Made by a program: the position numbers and the translations under genes. Positions 1-10,932 of a DNA stretch of 64,000 bases are shown in pieces. The DNA comes from Rhodococcus sp. KRD162 (GTDB taxonomy: Bacteria; Actinomycetota; Actinomycetes; Mycobacteriales; Mycobacteriaceae), in NCBI RefSeq assembly GCF_017168335.1, contig NZ_JABFAU010000086.1, positions 17,663-81,662 of the forward strand, in the 5' to 3' direction. Position 1 is the stretch's first letter. Each line of letters opens with the position of its first letter. The notes below the pieces were generated by a model. It saw only the letters and a list, made by a program, of their open reading frames with translations. It was not told the DNA's origin and did no database searches.

Positions 1-1490
1 GCGTCGGCGCGTCCGAGGTAGACCAGGCCGTCCGACGTTGCTCGTACGCGGTCTCCGGTCGCGTACATCCTGGCACCCCGACCGGTACCGCAGTCCACTG
101 CCATCGGCAGGAACGAGGACGCGGTACGACGCGTGTCGCTGTGGTAGCCGCGTGCAACGCTGTCGCCCGAGATGTGCAGGGTACCGACAGCGCCGACGGG
201 AACGGCGGTGAGCTCGTCATCGAGTACGACTGCGACCGAACCGCGAATAGCGCTCCCGATGGGAGTGCGGTCGCGTCGGTGGTCGACCTCGCTCAACCAC
301 GTTGCGTTGGAGGTGCATTCGGACGGTCCGTACAGGTTGACGATACGTACGCCCGGCCACAGGGCCCGGGTACGGTCGACAAGACCAGGGTCGAGCGCCT
401 CGCCCCCGAGCAGTAGCGTTCCCTTGGATCTGATCGGACGTCGGGTCGCGACATCCAGGAACTGATTCCACACCGCCGGCACCGTGTTGATCGACACGTT
501 GTCGATCGCGGTAGCTCGGTCGATCTCCCGTAGGACGTCCCCGGACTCGGGCAGCGCCACCGTTCCTCCGGCAGTGAGCTGGCCCCATATCTGTTTGACG
601 ATGGCGTCGAACTCGGGAGCACTGAGGACCGGCATGGTCACGCCAGGGCCGCAGAGGTTTTCGGCCTCGAGAAACGCACAGTAGGCCGACAGCTGCGGTC
701 GTTCGACGATGATCGCCTTGGGCTTCCCCGAAGTACCCGATGTGAACTGCACGTACGCGGCGCCAGAGTTCGACGTTCGGTCGAACTCGCCCGAGGGCGA
801 CTCCATGCCGGACGCGATGGTCGACGCTGCACGGGCATAACCGGATTCGTCGTCGGCGGACAACAACAGATATGCGCGACCCGAGATCACGACTCCGAGC
901 AGGTTCACCACCGAGCCGATCGACCGGTCGAATCGCACCGCAACCACCTGAGCGGCGCGCGACGCGTCGAGCTCGTCGGCTCGCGCCTCGGCGGCGCGCA
1001 CCAGGTCGGCGTAGTCCAGCGTTTCGGCGACCGACCGAACCGCAGTGCGGCCGGGTGTGGTTCGCGCGTGTGTGCGGATACGTTCGACGACATCGACGTG
1101 CTCGAAGTTGCCGGCCGCGGGCGGGAACTCGTGACCGGCGACGTCCTCACCGAGTGCGCGTGCTGTTTCGGTCGCTATCGAAGACGCGACAACCGAATCG
1201 AGTCTCCACTGGTCTACCTGGCCGGAGACCTCAACTCGATCGGATGTGGCCGTGATGGTGAGGTCACCGACCTCCACCATCCAACCGGAGCCGGTGCGTA
1301 TCGTCCGCAGCGAACCAATAGCGCCTTGTCCCAACAGAAACGGGGTCAGGGCAGCGCGGACGGCAGTCTCGGCAGCTTCGGCGGAGACGTTGGCCACATG
1401 GGCCGACACCCCGTTCCGCTGACGGTCGACGCCGCCGTCGACTGCGATCCAGGCCCCGGCCAAACGAGCGAACACCGTATCGGCGGTCAT
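1..1490 (-). CDS. Nonribosomal peptide synthetase, adenylation domain (partial at window edge)
   Basis: The reading frame opens with ATG at 1490, overlapping the stop of the upstream dioxygenase gene by ATGA, and runs off the left edge. After about 150 residues of no recognisable domain comes an AMP-binding adenylation (A) domain. Its core motif FTSGTSGKPK is near residue 250, LYGPSE follows near residue 370, and YATGDRVR lies close to the edge. It should select and activate one amino acid for the same peptide as the large NRPS upstream, whose C-terminal condensation domain has no partner A domain of its own. I read the pocket residues as D-A-K-T-L-G-L-S-N and do not recognise a substrate. 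Later domains (carrier, possibly thioesterase) lie outside the window. Confidence 0.9.
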   Translation of the reverse strand, partial: MTADTVFARLAGAWIAVDGGVDRQRNGVSAHVANVSAEAAETAVRAALTPFLLGQGAIGSLRTIRTGSGWMVEVGDLTITATSDRVEVSGQVDQWRLDSVVASSIATETARALGEDVAGHEFPPAAGNFEHVDVVERIRTHARTTPGRTAVRSVAETLDYADLVRAAEARADELDASRAAQVVAVRFDRSIGSVVNLLGVVISGRAYLLLSADDESGYARAASTIASGMESPSGEFDRTSNSGAAYVQFTSGTSGKPKAIIVERPQLSAYCAFLEAENLCGPGVTMPVLSAPEFDAIVKQIWGQLTAGGTVALPESGDVLREIDRATAIDNVSINTVPAVWNQFLDVATRRPIRSKGTLLLGGEALDPGLVDRTRALWPGVRIVNLYGPSECTSNATWLSEVDHRRDRTPIGSAIRGSVAVVLDDELTAVPVGAVGTLHISGDSVARGYHSDTRRTASSFLPMAVDCGTGRGARMYATGDRVRATSDGLVYLGRAD

Positions 1491-2404
1491 GCCCAACTCC
1501 CCTCTCCGGTCATGCACACCCGCACCTCCCGGAAGCCGGTGTACGGCTGCCGTCCGTGCGCGAAGCGGCGATTGTCGACGATGGTCAGATCTCCTGCCGA
1601 CCAGGGCACGGTGATGGACGTCGCGTCGACGGCATCACGCACCGCGTCGATGTCGGATTCGACGAACGGCGTACCGTCACCGAGCAGAGTGTTCTTGGGA
1701 ATTCCGTCCTCACCCACGACGTCGAGCAAGTCCTCTCGCACCCCTGAAGGCAGCGTGCGCACGTTGAACGCGACCATCTGGTTGAACCAGGACTCGACTC
1801 CACCGTCGCAGATTCGGTATGCAGGTAGCGTCCACGACGACGTGACGACGTCACCGTCGATCGCTATGTCCTCTCCGCGTCGGGCGGCAGCATCGACAAG
1901 CTCGGCCTCGTCGTTCACGCCGTACGCGCTGCGCCAGTCGGTACCCAGAACCGGGTGAAATGCTCGCCTGTATCGGATGCCGAGGAGCCGGAGACGCTCG
2001 GCGAGCGCGCTCGGGATCCGCTCGGCAACCTCGACCGTCGATGCCAGAGGAGTCGCCCCGCCCGAACGGGCAGGCTGCACGCAGCAGAATGCGAGGTAGA
2101 GCGGCCAGGTCCGCGAGTAGGCCATCTCCGAATGCAGATCGATCGCGTACTCCGCCGGGAAATCCGTGGACGAGTACACGTTCCCGTCGATTCTGGTCCG
2201 TGGCGTCACGCCACCGCGGTACTCGATAGGCGGAGCACCGGTCACGGTTTCGGTGATCGCGTCGAACTCGGTGACAAACTCTCCGAGACCCCGCAGACGC
2301 AGTACGCCCTCGATAGCCAGAATCTCGCGGAGCTCGAGTAGATGAGAGTCGATCCACGCCGTCGCGTCGGTTCCGACGTCGATGGCCGTGCTGGTGGTGG
2401 TCAA
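1487..2404 (-). CDS. TauD/SyrP-like Fe(II)/2-oxoglutarate dioxygenase
   Basis: This 305-residue protein belongs to the TauD/TfdA superfamily, resembling SyrP-type enzymes that hydroxylate carrier-bound amino acids in NRPS pathways. The facial triad is visible as H91-S-E93 (HSEMAYS) and a distal H283 in RRFAHGRQPY; Glu in place of Asp in HxD/E is typical of SyrP-like members. The TTG start at 2404 follows GAGGAG and overlaps the upstream NRPS stop (TTGA); its own stop overlaps the next NRPS gene (ATGA). Being translationally sandwiched between two NRPS genes argues strongly for a tailoring role, probably beta-hydroxylation of one residue of the peptide. The substrate itself is inference. Confidence 0.85.
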   Translation of the reverse strand: MTTTSTAIDVGTDATAWIDSHLLELREILAIEGVLRLRGLGEFVTEFDAITETVTGAPPIEYRGGVTPRTRIDGNVYSSTDFPAEYAIDLHSEMAYSRTWPLYLAFCCVQPARSGGATPLASTVEVAERIPSALAERLRLLGIRYRRAFHPVLGTDWRSAYGVNDEAELVDAAARRGEDIAIDGDVVTSSWTLPAYRICDGGVESWFNQMVAFNVRTLPSGVREDLLDVVGEDGIPKNTLLGDGTPFVESDIDAVRDAVDATSITVPWSAGDLTIVDNRRFAHGRQPYTGFREVRVCMTGEGSWA

Positions 2405-5400
2405 CGTGTGCTCCTCGGTGCAGAGTCGGCAGTGGTGGTGATGGGCTGATCGAGAACGAGTTGCGCCGTGGAATCGGAAGGCTCTGCGAGGTGGCTCAGG
2501 ATCGCGAGGAGATCGCCGAGAGTGCGGTGGCCGTCGTGCTGGGACACCTGTTCGAGATCGCAGTTGAGAGTCACCTCGATGCCCGATGCGGCACCGTGGT
2601 CGATCACCGATGCGGTCAGTGCGAGACCAGTGCGTTCACGGGTCGACACGACATCGACAGGACGACCGAGAAACTCTGCGGCCGCACCGGTTCCTCGCGC
2701 ATCGTCGACGATCACTGCGGTCTCGTACATCGCACCGACACCGACCATGACGACTTCGGCCGGGTCGTGTTCGTGGTCCTCGGATCCGGGCTCCGTACGC
2801 AGAGCGCTGTGCATGGACTTCAGCAGAACGTCCCGATTTGCAGGCAATCGCACGTCGAGCGTGCGAGTTTCGATGTACATGCCGGGCGAATCGTCATGAC
2901 CGGCAGGACGGTGTTGCCCGACGGTGCCGAAACGCACGTGGGGTCCGGATCGACCGAGCAGCAGTGCCCAGCCGGCATGCACCAGCGACGCAAGCGTGAC
3001 GCCGTGTCGGGCGGCGGCTCTCCGCAGCTGCCGGGCAGCCCTCGGTTCGATCGAGCGAGTCAAGTCGATGTTGCCGAATCCCGCCTCGGGTGCATCGTGA
3101 TCGAACGGTGGCAGCAGCGTGGCCGAAGAACGATCGAGTGAAGGGGACCGCTCTCGATTCGCCGACACCACCATGTGCAGGAGCATCCGGTGATCCGCTT
3201 CGGTCGAGACCGGACGACCCAGGTAGCAATCATCGATGTGCTGCAACAACATCCGCACAGTCCATCCGTCCGCGACGAGATGGTGAAAGGTCAGGGCCAA
3301 CACGCCGTCCGAGACAGTGGCCCGAAACAGCGCTGAACCTTTTGCTAGAGAATCAATTTCGGCTCCTGCATCGAATGCGTCGTGCACGACGACCGGTTCT
3401 GTGTGTGCTCGCACCACCAAGATCGGATCGGCAAGTCCTTCCCACACGATGTCGCTACGGAAAAGCGGCATCACCGCAACCGCCGATCTCACGGCTGCAC
3501 AGAGGCGGTCGATCTCGACGCCCTCCGGCAATCCCAGAACGATCTGCTCGACGTAGGCAGCACCGGGATCGGACCCGCTGCGAAGGTACATCGCCTCCTG
3601 TACCTCGGTGAGCGGCGCGAGGGCTACGACGGGACCGGCAGCAAGAACGTCGTCGATGGTGTTGCCACGAAGATCGACAGCACACAGGCCAGCCTCGACC
3701 GCTATCGGCCGAGCCGTCGACGCAGCCGTCAGTGCCGCGACGATCGCGTCCGCGACCGATTCCGCCGACGCAGCGTCGACGTGTTCGACCGCCACGACGA
3801 ATTCTCCTCCACAGAACCAGGCGTCGATTTGTACGGCGACCGGTCTCGCAGCGTGAGCGGCACGTAGGTATCCCTCGCCGTACACAACCGCCGAGCCCGT
3901 CCGATCCTCGTCGAGTCGCCCCACGTAGTTCACACCGAGGTGCGGACGCAGACCGGGACACGGGTCGGTCCCGAGGACGTACCGCAACACCGCGGGTAGT
4001 TGGCCGGTTGTGCCGAGAAATGTTCGTCTCGAGCGGATCTCGGCGATCTGCTCTCCCGGTGTCGCGGGGTGCACCGGAACGGCCGACAATCCGGTGAACC
4101 ACCCGACGGTTCGGGTGAGATCGATACCCTGCGCGCCGAGCTCACGCCCGTGCGTCTCGACTTCGATGACGACCTGCGATGCGCCCGTGTTTTCGGAGTA
4201 CGCCGTGACCGCCGCCGACTGCAGGATCTCCTCGACACTGGCCCCGATGGCTGCCGTCGCCGCGTCGATGACCGCAGTTGGAACACTTCGCCGCGCCGAG
4301 ACCGCACCACCCTCGGTACCCGGGTCGATACGTCCGACATCAGCGTCCGCCACCGCCGATCCTCGATACGCCGCGCGGCATCGCTCGTACGCGCCGGGCG
4401 CGCTCGCCTCGGAAGCCAGCCATTGCACCCACTCGTGCACGCTGGTGTGTTCGGCAGGAAGTCGAGCGTCGCGGTTGCGGTCGGTGATGACCTCCAACAG
4501 ATCGCCCGCAACGATGTGCAGCGATACGACATCCATGACGAGGTGGTGCGCCAGCACGATGATCGTGGCCGTGCCCGTGTCCACCGCTCGGACGACGCCG
4601 AAGCCGATCGGAGTGCCGTTGTCGATGCCGACTCGGCAGGTCAGCATGTTGAACACGCGCTTGCACGCGTTCGTCACTTCGAGTTCAACAGTGTCGAAGA
4701 AGAACAGAACAGGGGATGATTCGCCGAGAACGAACTCCAGAATCGAGTCCGATCGTTCGAGGCGGACGCGAAGCATGGGGTGTACGCGAAGCACCTCGGC
4801 TACTGCCGCGTCCACGCGGGTACTGTCTGGCAGAAAGTCCAGATCGAGTCGAACTGCCATGTTCCACTGCGAGATCGGCTCGCTCGACACGCGGTCTGCG
4901 AACCAGTGCACTGCAGGTGGCAGAAGACGACTGCGATTCGGCTGAGTGCCGAGCGCCATGGCGGAGGGGTCGAGGGATGCCGTTGCCACCAGGGCATCGA
5001 CGGTGCCATCGGCGAGGGCTACCTGTACGTCGAGGACGACACCACTTCGCCGCACTATCGCCGCCAGTTCCAGTGCACGCAGCGAATCGCCTCCGGCGGA
5101 AACGAACCCGGTGTTGCGATCGGTCACGCCGATGACCTCCCGCACCGCCGAGGTGACGATCCCATCGATGTCAGCGGCGTCGCCAGGGTCACTCACTGCC
5201 GACGTGGCAGCGAGAATCCGCGTGCGCAACGCACCGTCGTCCACTTTCCCGTTTCGGGTCAGCGGCAGCTCGGGGATCACGTGCACGCGCGCGGGCACCA
5301 GATGGGAAGGCAGGGTCGATCCCATCGCCGCACGAACGGATCGAGAGTCCATATCTCGAACCACCACAGCGCATTCGATGCGAGCCGCCACACCCTCGCT

Positions 5401-8400
5401 TGGGGCGACGAGCAATGCTCGCGCCGAGATCACACCGTCCACTGCCACAGCCGCGGTCTCGATTTCCGCCGGATCGACTCGGTATCCTCGAACCTTGGCC
5501 TGACGATCGACCCGACCCACGAACGTGATCGAACCGTCGGCGCCCCTGAACCCCAGATCAGCTGTGCGATACATACGTTCGCCCGCCGATGCTCCCACGG
5601 CCGCGTTCGGTCGGAATACATCGGCGGTACTTCTAGGGTCTCCCAGGTAGCCTGCTGCCAGAATGCCGGTCAACCAGATCTCGCCGATCACGCCGTCGGC
5701 CACTGGCGTCAGGTCGGGGCCGAGGACCGCCGCATCGCGCCCCGGCTGCGAGGTGCCGATCGGTACCGGATCGATCGACCGGGCATCGACGCGGTGCGCG
5801 AGCGCCGTGACCACCGCCTCCGTCGGGCCGTAGGCGTTCCATAGAGCCACCCCGTCCGGCACTCGAGTTGCCCATGCCGGCAGTGCCTCACCGCCGACAA
5901 TGACCGTGCGCACACTCGGGGGCAGCGCGGTGGAGGTGAACTGAGTCCAGTACCCGGTGGGCGGATTGAACACCGTGACGGCGAATTCATCGAGAAACTG
6001 CGCGAGTTCGGTGGGTGCCACGAGGTGATTCGGTCTGCCGACCGCCGTCGCACCGACATACAGTGCACCCAACAACTGTTCGAGCGAGGCGTCGAATGCC
6101 ACCGATCCGAACACCAATACGACATCGGTGGGTCGATAGTCGAATCGTGCGCACGTGCCGGAAAGGTGGCGGGCAAGCGAGCCGTGCTCCACGGCGATCA
6201 CCTTGGGCTCACCGGTGGTACCGGACGTGAAGATCAGGTACGCGAGCTGGTCGGTCGCGTTCGCCGTGGCGGTCGGCAGCGCCACTGTCGACCGCACGGC
6301 CTGCTTGCCGGGCACCAACGACCAGTGCGCACCTGATCGGGCGAGCATGGCATCGACCCGCTGAGCAGGAAGATCGTCGTCGACGACCATCCAGGTGGCG
6401 CCCACGGTCGCGATTGCGAGAAGCGTACGAGCCAACGAAACCGACGCCGCTGCGTGGACGGCCACCACGTGCCCTGGCGCGACACCGACCGCACGCAACC
6501 GAGCCGCGTCGGCTCGACGATACTCGTCGAGTTCGGCGTAGGTCGAGCGGATGCCACCGTCGACCAGGGCGATCCGAGCAGGGTGGTTTCGCGCGTTCTC
6601 GGCGACGCGCTCAACTACCGAAACCGATTGCTCGACAACGTGACCGATCTCTGGGTTCGCGGTGGCACCCAGAATGGCCGCCACCGGCGTATCACCCGTG
6701 GCAGTGGCCAACCCCGACAACACGGCTCCAACGCGCTGCGCCACGGCACCTGCGGCCACGGGCGAGACGATGGAGGTGTCGACGTGTAGATGGAGCGCAC
6801 TGGTCGGCCAGGTCCGGTACTGCAGCACCAGTGCGAATTCGGTCTGTTCGACGAGTTCGACCGTTGCTGTCTCGATCCCAGGACCGAACGAGAGCGCAGA
6901 CGGATCGAGCGGGTAGTTCTCGACGACGACGAGGGTCTCGGGTGCCCAGCCGCTGACAACAGGGCCGTCCATCGCGGCGGCCACCTGATCGGCGATGCGA
7001 GCACTGAGATCGGTGAGGTCGGTGAGGTCGGTCCACGTAGCGGTGATCGGATCGATCCGCACGAACATGCCCACCGCGCGGTCCATCCCCGGTGTGCCGA
7101 TGTGACGGCCGCTCCCGACCGTTCCGTGCTCGACGGTCCGTACTCCGAAGACATTTCCGAGCACCAGCGACCACACCGTGTTGACCAAAGCAGCCGTAGT
7201 GATGCCGAGTCGATCGGCTACGACGTCGAGATCGACGGGTGGAGTGATCGTGTGGGTTCGAGTGGCATCGAGTTCGAGCTGCGTCGGAGCGGACAGCGAT
7301 TCCACCAGTGGGCGCGCAATCGATCGATGGGCGGTAACCGACTCTTCAGCCGAGAACTCGAATCCGACGTGTCGGTCACCGACCTCACCCGAGCGGTACG
7401 CCGCCGCCAGGCCAGCGACGATCACCGGCAGGGACCATCCGTCGGCAACTGCGTGATGATGAGTCCACAGGACCCGCGCTCCTTCCCTGCTCGTCGCGAT
7501 CAGCACCCGCGAGAGTGGGTCGACCGGCAGCGTGAAGCCGCGCGCACGATCTTCCTTCAGCACCTCGCTCCAATCCACTCTCTCGTGGCGGACGTCGATC
7601 GAAACGGTGCCCGCGCGTCCGGTGTCGAGGGTGAGATACGGTGCCGCAGTGGCGTACGCACCGAGGACGGGGTATGCCTCGAACACTGCTCGCCATGCTG
7701 CGACGAGACGGTCCACGTCGATGTCACCGATCAGGTCGAGTACCAATTGCTCGACGTAGACCCCGGGCGAGGACGCCTGCGCGGTCTGCAGCAGCATTGC
7801 CCGCTGAGCTCGGCTGGTGGTGAGGGCGTCCATGCGATCGACGCTGGGCAACACCGAGGGATCCACCTGTACCGCGTCGAGGGGAAGTTCGCGTAGCGGT
7901 ACCGGTGCCAGGAGTCGGCGAGGTGAGAGCTGCACGCCCCGTCGATGCAGAAATCCCACGACCCGCATGGCGGCGATCGAGTCACCGCCGTGTTCGACGA
8001 ATGTCCGGCTCGCGTCCACCTCACGCGACAACGCATGCCGAACGGCATCCAGGAGAACGCCGTCGTGTGCGCACGACGGTACGTCGTCTGCATCCCGCAC
8101 GGTCGAGGGGACCTCGACCTCGGACAACAGGGCCGCAACAGCACGCCTGTCCACCTTGCCGTTGACGTTGTGCGGGATCGATTCGACGGCCCGCACAGCA
8201 CGCGGAGCGAGATGTGCTGGCACCTCCTCACGGATACGCGAGAGCATCGATTCGACATCGAGGTCGACGAACACCGCCTCGTCGACGGCGATGACCAGGT
8301 CGCGGCGACCGCCTGGCCCCGCTGCCACACCCGCGACGCACTGATGTCCGGTGACCCGACGTACCAACGCCTCGACCTCTCGCGGTTCGATACGGAAACC

Positions 8401-10932
8401 GGAGATCTTGAATTGCTCGTCTGTTCGTCCGTCGAACAGCAGTCGCCCGTCCGACGCAATCCGCACTCGATCCCCTGTTGCGTACACCCGCTGTCCGCTG
8501 CTCCCCCACGGATCGGGACGGAACTTGTCTGCGGTTGCGCGCGGATCGCCGTCGTAGCCGTACGCCAGTGTGCCCGTCAGGTGAAGCTCTCCGGACGTTC
8601 CTACTGGGACCGGACTACCGGATTCGTCTATCACACGGGTACCGATACCGGGTACGGCTCGTCCGATCGTGACCGGCTCATTGGCTTCGATGTGATCGGC
8701 GGTCGACCAGATCGCACTTTCGGAGGGGCCGTACTCGTTGGTGAGAGTGGCCCCGGGCAGCGTGGCGTGGTGCCGATCTGCCAGGGCTTCGGTGCATTCC
8801 TCACCCGCGACGATCACTTGTCGCAGGGAGAACAGGCTCGCTGACTCGTCTAGCAATGCCTCGTACAGCGACGGGATGGCAAGTACGTGCGTGACGCCCC
8901 GGTGAGCGACTATGTCGGCCAGTTCCGAGGTCGAGCGCGGTTGCCCCGTGTCGACGAGCAACAGCTCGCCTCCCCGCACCAACGTCCAGAACAGACCGGC
9001 GTATGCACTGTCGAAAGACAGCGATGACAGGTGTAGGAAGCGTTGCGGCTCTTCCTCGTACACCGAATCGCGCGCAGCAGTCGAGCGGGCCAGTGCTGTT
9101 CGCCCGACGAGCACCCGTTTGGGACGCCCAGTCGATCCCGAAGTATGCACGGCATATGCAGCACTCGTCGGTGGTGTGCGATCGGGTATCGGAAACGCGC
9201 CGGCCGAAGGACTCCCGACTGCGCCGCCGTGTTCGATGACGACCCCTGCGAATGTCTCCGGAATCGCATCTCTCGTACCGGCAGCGACGACGACCACATC
9301 GATATCGGCGAACATGACCGCTTTCCGCTGCTCGGGATACGTCGGATCCACGACGACGAAAGCGTTGCCGGACAACATCACCCCGAGGATGGCCGTCACC
9401 GCGTCGGGCTGTTTCGGCATCGACACGGCCACGAGCTCGCCCCGTCGACCACTCAGCAGGCGGGCCACCCGGCTCGCCGAACGCCACAGGTCTGCGTAAT
9501 CAAGTCTGACCGAACCGGCCGACACCGCGACCCGGTTGGGGTACGAACGCGCTACGTCTCCGATTCGCGCGATCACATCGGCGGGTGGTGGGGCAGGTGC
9601 ACGATCGGCGGGATGCAACCAGCCCGAACCGAACCGACCCGGTTCGACGAAAGCGACGGACGCCGCTCCCGATATCCGCTCCAGATCGTCGCGAATGCGT
9701 TCGGCGATCAGCACTGCAGCACGGTGATATAGCGGCCCGAAATGCACCGCACAGACGTACCTTCCGTGCACCAACCCGACCTGGAATCGCAGATCGAACT
9801 GGCCGGTCTGAGAAGGAATCGGATACGGGTTGGCCAGATAACCCGCCAGGTCGAACTCCCAGCGATCACCGAGAACGAAGGCAGTGCCGAATGCCAGATG
9901 AGATGGCTCGTAGAGAAAGGTAGTGCGAGTCAGGTTTGCCGGCTCAGCGGCGTGATGACCGTACTCCGAGATCGGAAGGCGCCCGTGACGCCTGGCACCC
10001 GCAATGGACATCCCTGCCGCACGAAGGTCGTCGTCGAACGAGTGCCCGACATGCGAACGCGCGACTGCGAGCTGGGTGAAGCTGCCCAGCGTCGTCACAT
10101 GCCGTTCGTCGCGCTGCAGCACCGGCATTCCGACGGCGATGTCGGCTGTCGCGGAGGTCGAGACAGCGGCCAGAGCACGCTGGAAGGCCGCCAGGAACAA
10201 CGCGGCAGGCGACACACCCGCCCTCTTCGCATGTGCGCGAAGAGCGTCGGCGACGTCGGGCTCGGCCTCGAATCGCACGAACGGCTCGAGAGGATCGCGA
10301 GCGGGGTCTGTCGAGATCGGCAGACCGGCGAGCGGATCATTCGAGTAACCCTCCACAGCGGCGCGCCAGTACGCTCTGTCTGCTTCCGCGTCGGCGGATT
10401 GCAAGTACGCAACCTCGGCGTCCACGAAATGCTCGAAATTGGTTCCGGGATCGATGGTCGCTCCCGGTTCACCGAATTCGAGCCCTCTCAGATGTGCGAA
10501 GTACTCGTTGAGAATCAGTGGTGCGCTCGCGACATCGATCAAGATGTGGTGGACCACCAGCGATACCACCGCACGGCATCCGTCACATCTGACCGCCACG
10601 CGAATCAGTGGGCCGGCGAACAGGTCGAACGGTTGTATCGCACGAAAAGCGAGATCCTCTCGTACGCTCCGATCACGAACATCGGGAACCCGAGCAACGT
10701 CGACCGAGAGCGCCCGCTCCGTCGGCCGAAATCGGAAACCGCTGTCGTGGGCAACGATTCGACAGGTCAGAACCGGGTGGCGGCGCAGGGCCACCTCCCA
10801 CGCAGTTCGGTGCGCCGACGCCGATGCCGTACTCTCGACGATCACCGATGCCACGACGTTGTTCCCCACATCCGCGGGGTCCGCGATCTGGTCGAACAGC
10901 ATCGCCGACTGCGCGGCGGTCAATCTATTCAT
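2401..10932 (-). CDS. Nonribosomal peptide synthetase, C-A-T-C-A-T-E-C
   Basis: A 2843-residue megasynthase. Domain order from visible motifs: condensation (HHILIDVAS, about residue 130), adenylation 1 (HTSGSTGRPK, about 598), carrier (HGGDSI, about 983), condensation (HHAVADGWS, about 1160), adenylation 2 (FTSGTTGEPK, about 1573), carrier (AGGDSL, about 1948), epimerisation (HHLVMD plus RTVGWFT and VNYVGR, from about 2133), and a terminal condensation domain (HHLVADGW, about 2553) with no A domain after it. By GrsA alignment I read pocket 1 as D-S-A-L-I-A-E-I-W (unassigned) and pocket 2 as D-A-E-N-I-G-A-V-T, like hydroxyornithine pockets. The frame is open up to 11352, but ATG at 10932 is preferred: GGGAGA lies 8-9 bases upstream and homology to condensation domains begins there. 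Confidence 0.92.
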   Translation of the reverse strand: MNRLTAAQSAMLFDQIADPADVGNNVVASVIVESTASASAHRTAWEVALRRHPVLTCRIVAHDSGFRFRPTERALSVDVARVPDVRDRSVREDLAFRAIQPFDLFAGPLIRVAVRCDGCRAVVSLVVHHILIDVASAPLILNEYFAHLRGLEFGEPGATIDPGTNFEHFVDAEVAYLQSADAEADRAYWRAAVEGYSNDPLAGLPISTDPARDPLEPFVRFEAEPDVADALRAHAKRAGVSPAALFLAAFQRALAAVSTSATADIAVGMPVLQRDERHVTTLGSFTQLAVARSHVGHSFDDDLRAAGMSIAGARRHGRLPISEYGHHAAEPANLTRTTFLYEPSHLAFGTAFVLGDRWEFDLAGYLANPYPIPSQTGQFDLRFQVGLVHGRYVCAVHFGPLYHRAAVLIAERIRDDLERISGAASVAFVEPGRFGSGWLHPADRAPAPPPADVIARIGDVARSYPNRVAVSAGSVRLDYADLWRSASRVARLLSGRRGELVAVSMPKQPDAVTAILGVMLSGNAFVVVDPTYPEQRKAVMFADIDVVVVAAGTRDAIPETFAGVVIEHGGAVGSPSAGAFPIPDRTPPTSAAYAVHTSGSTGRPKRVLVGRTALARSTAARDSVYEEEPQRFLHLSSLSFDSAYAGLFWTLVRGGELLLVDTGQPRSTSELADIVAHRGVTHVLAIPSLYEALLDESASLFSLRQVIVAGEECTEALADRHHATLPGATLTNEYGPSESAIWSTADHIEANEPVTIGRAVPGIGTRVIDESGSPVPVGTSGELHLTGTLAYGYDGDPRATADKFRPDPWGSSGQRVYATGDRVRIASDGRLLFDGRTDEQFKISGFRIEPREVEALVRRVTGHQCVAGVAAGPGGRRDLVIAVDEAVFVDLDVESMLSRIREEVPAHLAPRAVRAVESIPHNVNGKVDRRAVAALLSEVEVPSTVRDADDVPSCAHDGVLLDAVRHALSREVDASRTFVEHGGDSIAAMRVVGFLHRRGVQLSPRRLLAPVPLRELPLDAVQVDPSVLPSVDRMDALTTSRAQRAMLLQTAQASSPGVYVEQLVLDLIGDIDVDRLVAAWRAVFEAYPVLGAYATAAPYLTLDTGRAGTVSIDVRHERVDWSEVLKEDRARGFTLPVDPLSRVLIATSREGARVLWTHHHAVADGWSLPVIVAGLAAAYRSGEVGDRHVGFEFSAEESVTAHRSIARPLVESLSAPTQLELDATRTHTITPPVDLDVVADRLGITTAALVNTVWSLVLGNVFGVRTVEHGTVGSGRHIGTPGMDRAVGMFVRIDPITATWTDLTDLTDLSARIADQVAAAMDGPVVSGWAPETLVVVENYPLDPSALSFGPGIETATVELVEQTEFALVLQYRTWPTSALHLHVDTSIVSPVAAGAVAQRVGAVLSGLATATGDTPVAAILGATANPEIGHVVEQSVSVVERVAENARNHPARIALVDGGIRSTYAELDEYRRADAARLRAVGVAPGHVVAVHAAASVSLARTLLAIATVGATWMVVDDDLPAQRVDAMLARSGAHWSLVPGKQAVRSTVALPTATANATDQLAYLIFTSGTTGEPKVIAVEHGSLARHLSGTCARFDYRPTDVVLVFGSVAFDASLEQLLGALYVGATAVGRPNHLVAPTELAQFLDEFAVTVFNPPTGYWTQFTSTALPPSVRTVIVGGEALPAWATRVPDGVALWNAYGPTEAVVTALAHRVDARSIDPVPIGTSQPGRDAAVLGPDLTPVADGVIGEIWLTGILAAGYLGDPRSTADVFRPNAAVGASAGERMYRTADLGFRGADGSITFVGRVDRQAKVRGYRVDPAEIETAAVAVDGVISARALLVAPSEGVAARIECAVVVRDMDSRSVRAAMGSTLPSHLVPARVHVIPELPLTRNGKVDDGALRTRILAATSAVSDPGDAADIDGIVTSAVREVIGVTDRNTGFVSAGGDSLRALELAAIVRRSGVVLDVQVALADGTVDALVATASLDPSAMALGTQPNRSRLLPPAVHWFADRVSSEPISQWNMAVRLDLDFLPDSTRVDAAVAEVLRVHPMLRVRLERSDSILEFVLGESSPVLFFFDTVELEVTNACKRVFNMLTCRVGIDNGTPIGFGVVRAVDTGTATIIVLAHHLVMDVVSLHIVAGDLLEVITDRNRDARLPAEHTSVHEWVQWLASEASAPGAYERCRAAYRGSAVADADVGRIDPGTEGGAVSARRSVPTAVIDAATAAIGASVEEILQSAAVTAYSENTGASQVVIEVETHGRELGAQGIDLTRTVGWFTGLSAVPVHPATPGEQIAEIRSRRTFLGTTGQLPAVLRYVLGTDPCPGLRPHLGVNYVGRLDEDRTGSAVVYGEGYLRAAHAARPVAVQIDAWFCGGEFVVAVEHVDAASAESVADAIVAALTAASTARPIAVEAGLCAVDLRGNTIDDVLAAGPVVALAPLTEVQEAMYLRSGSDPGAAYVEQIVLGLPEGVEIDRLCAAVRSAVAVMPLFRSDIVWEGLADPILVVRAHTEPVVVHDAFDAGAEIDSLAKGSALFRATVSDGVLALTFHHLVADGWTVRMLLQHIDDCYLGRPVSTEADHRMLLHMVVSANRERSPSLDRSSATLLPPFDHDAPEAGFGNIDLTRSIEPRAARQLRRAAARHGVTLASLVHAGWALLLGRSGPHVRFGTVGQHRPAGHDDSPGMYIETRTLDVRLPANRDVLLKSMHSALRTEPGSEDHEHDPAEVVMVGVGAMYETAVIVDDARGTGAAAEFLGRPVDVVSTRERTGLALTASVIDHGAASGIEVTLNCDLEQVSQHDGHRTLGDLLAILSHLAEPSDSTAQLVLDQPITTTADSAPRSTR

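Noticed and set aside
7007..7036. 9-bp repeats in the NRPS (TDLTDL)
   Set aside because: Short local duplication in a loop of a condensation domain; no functional meaning evident.
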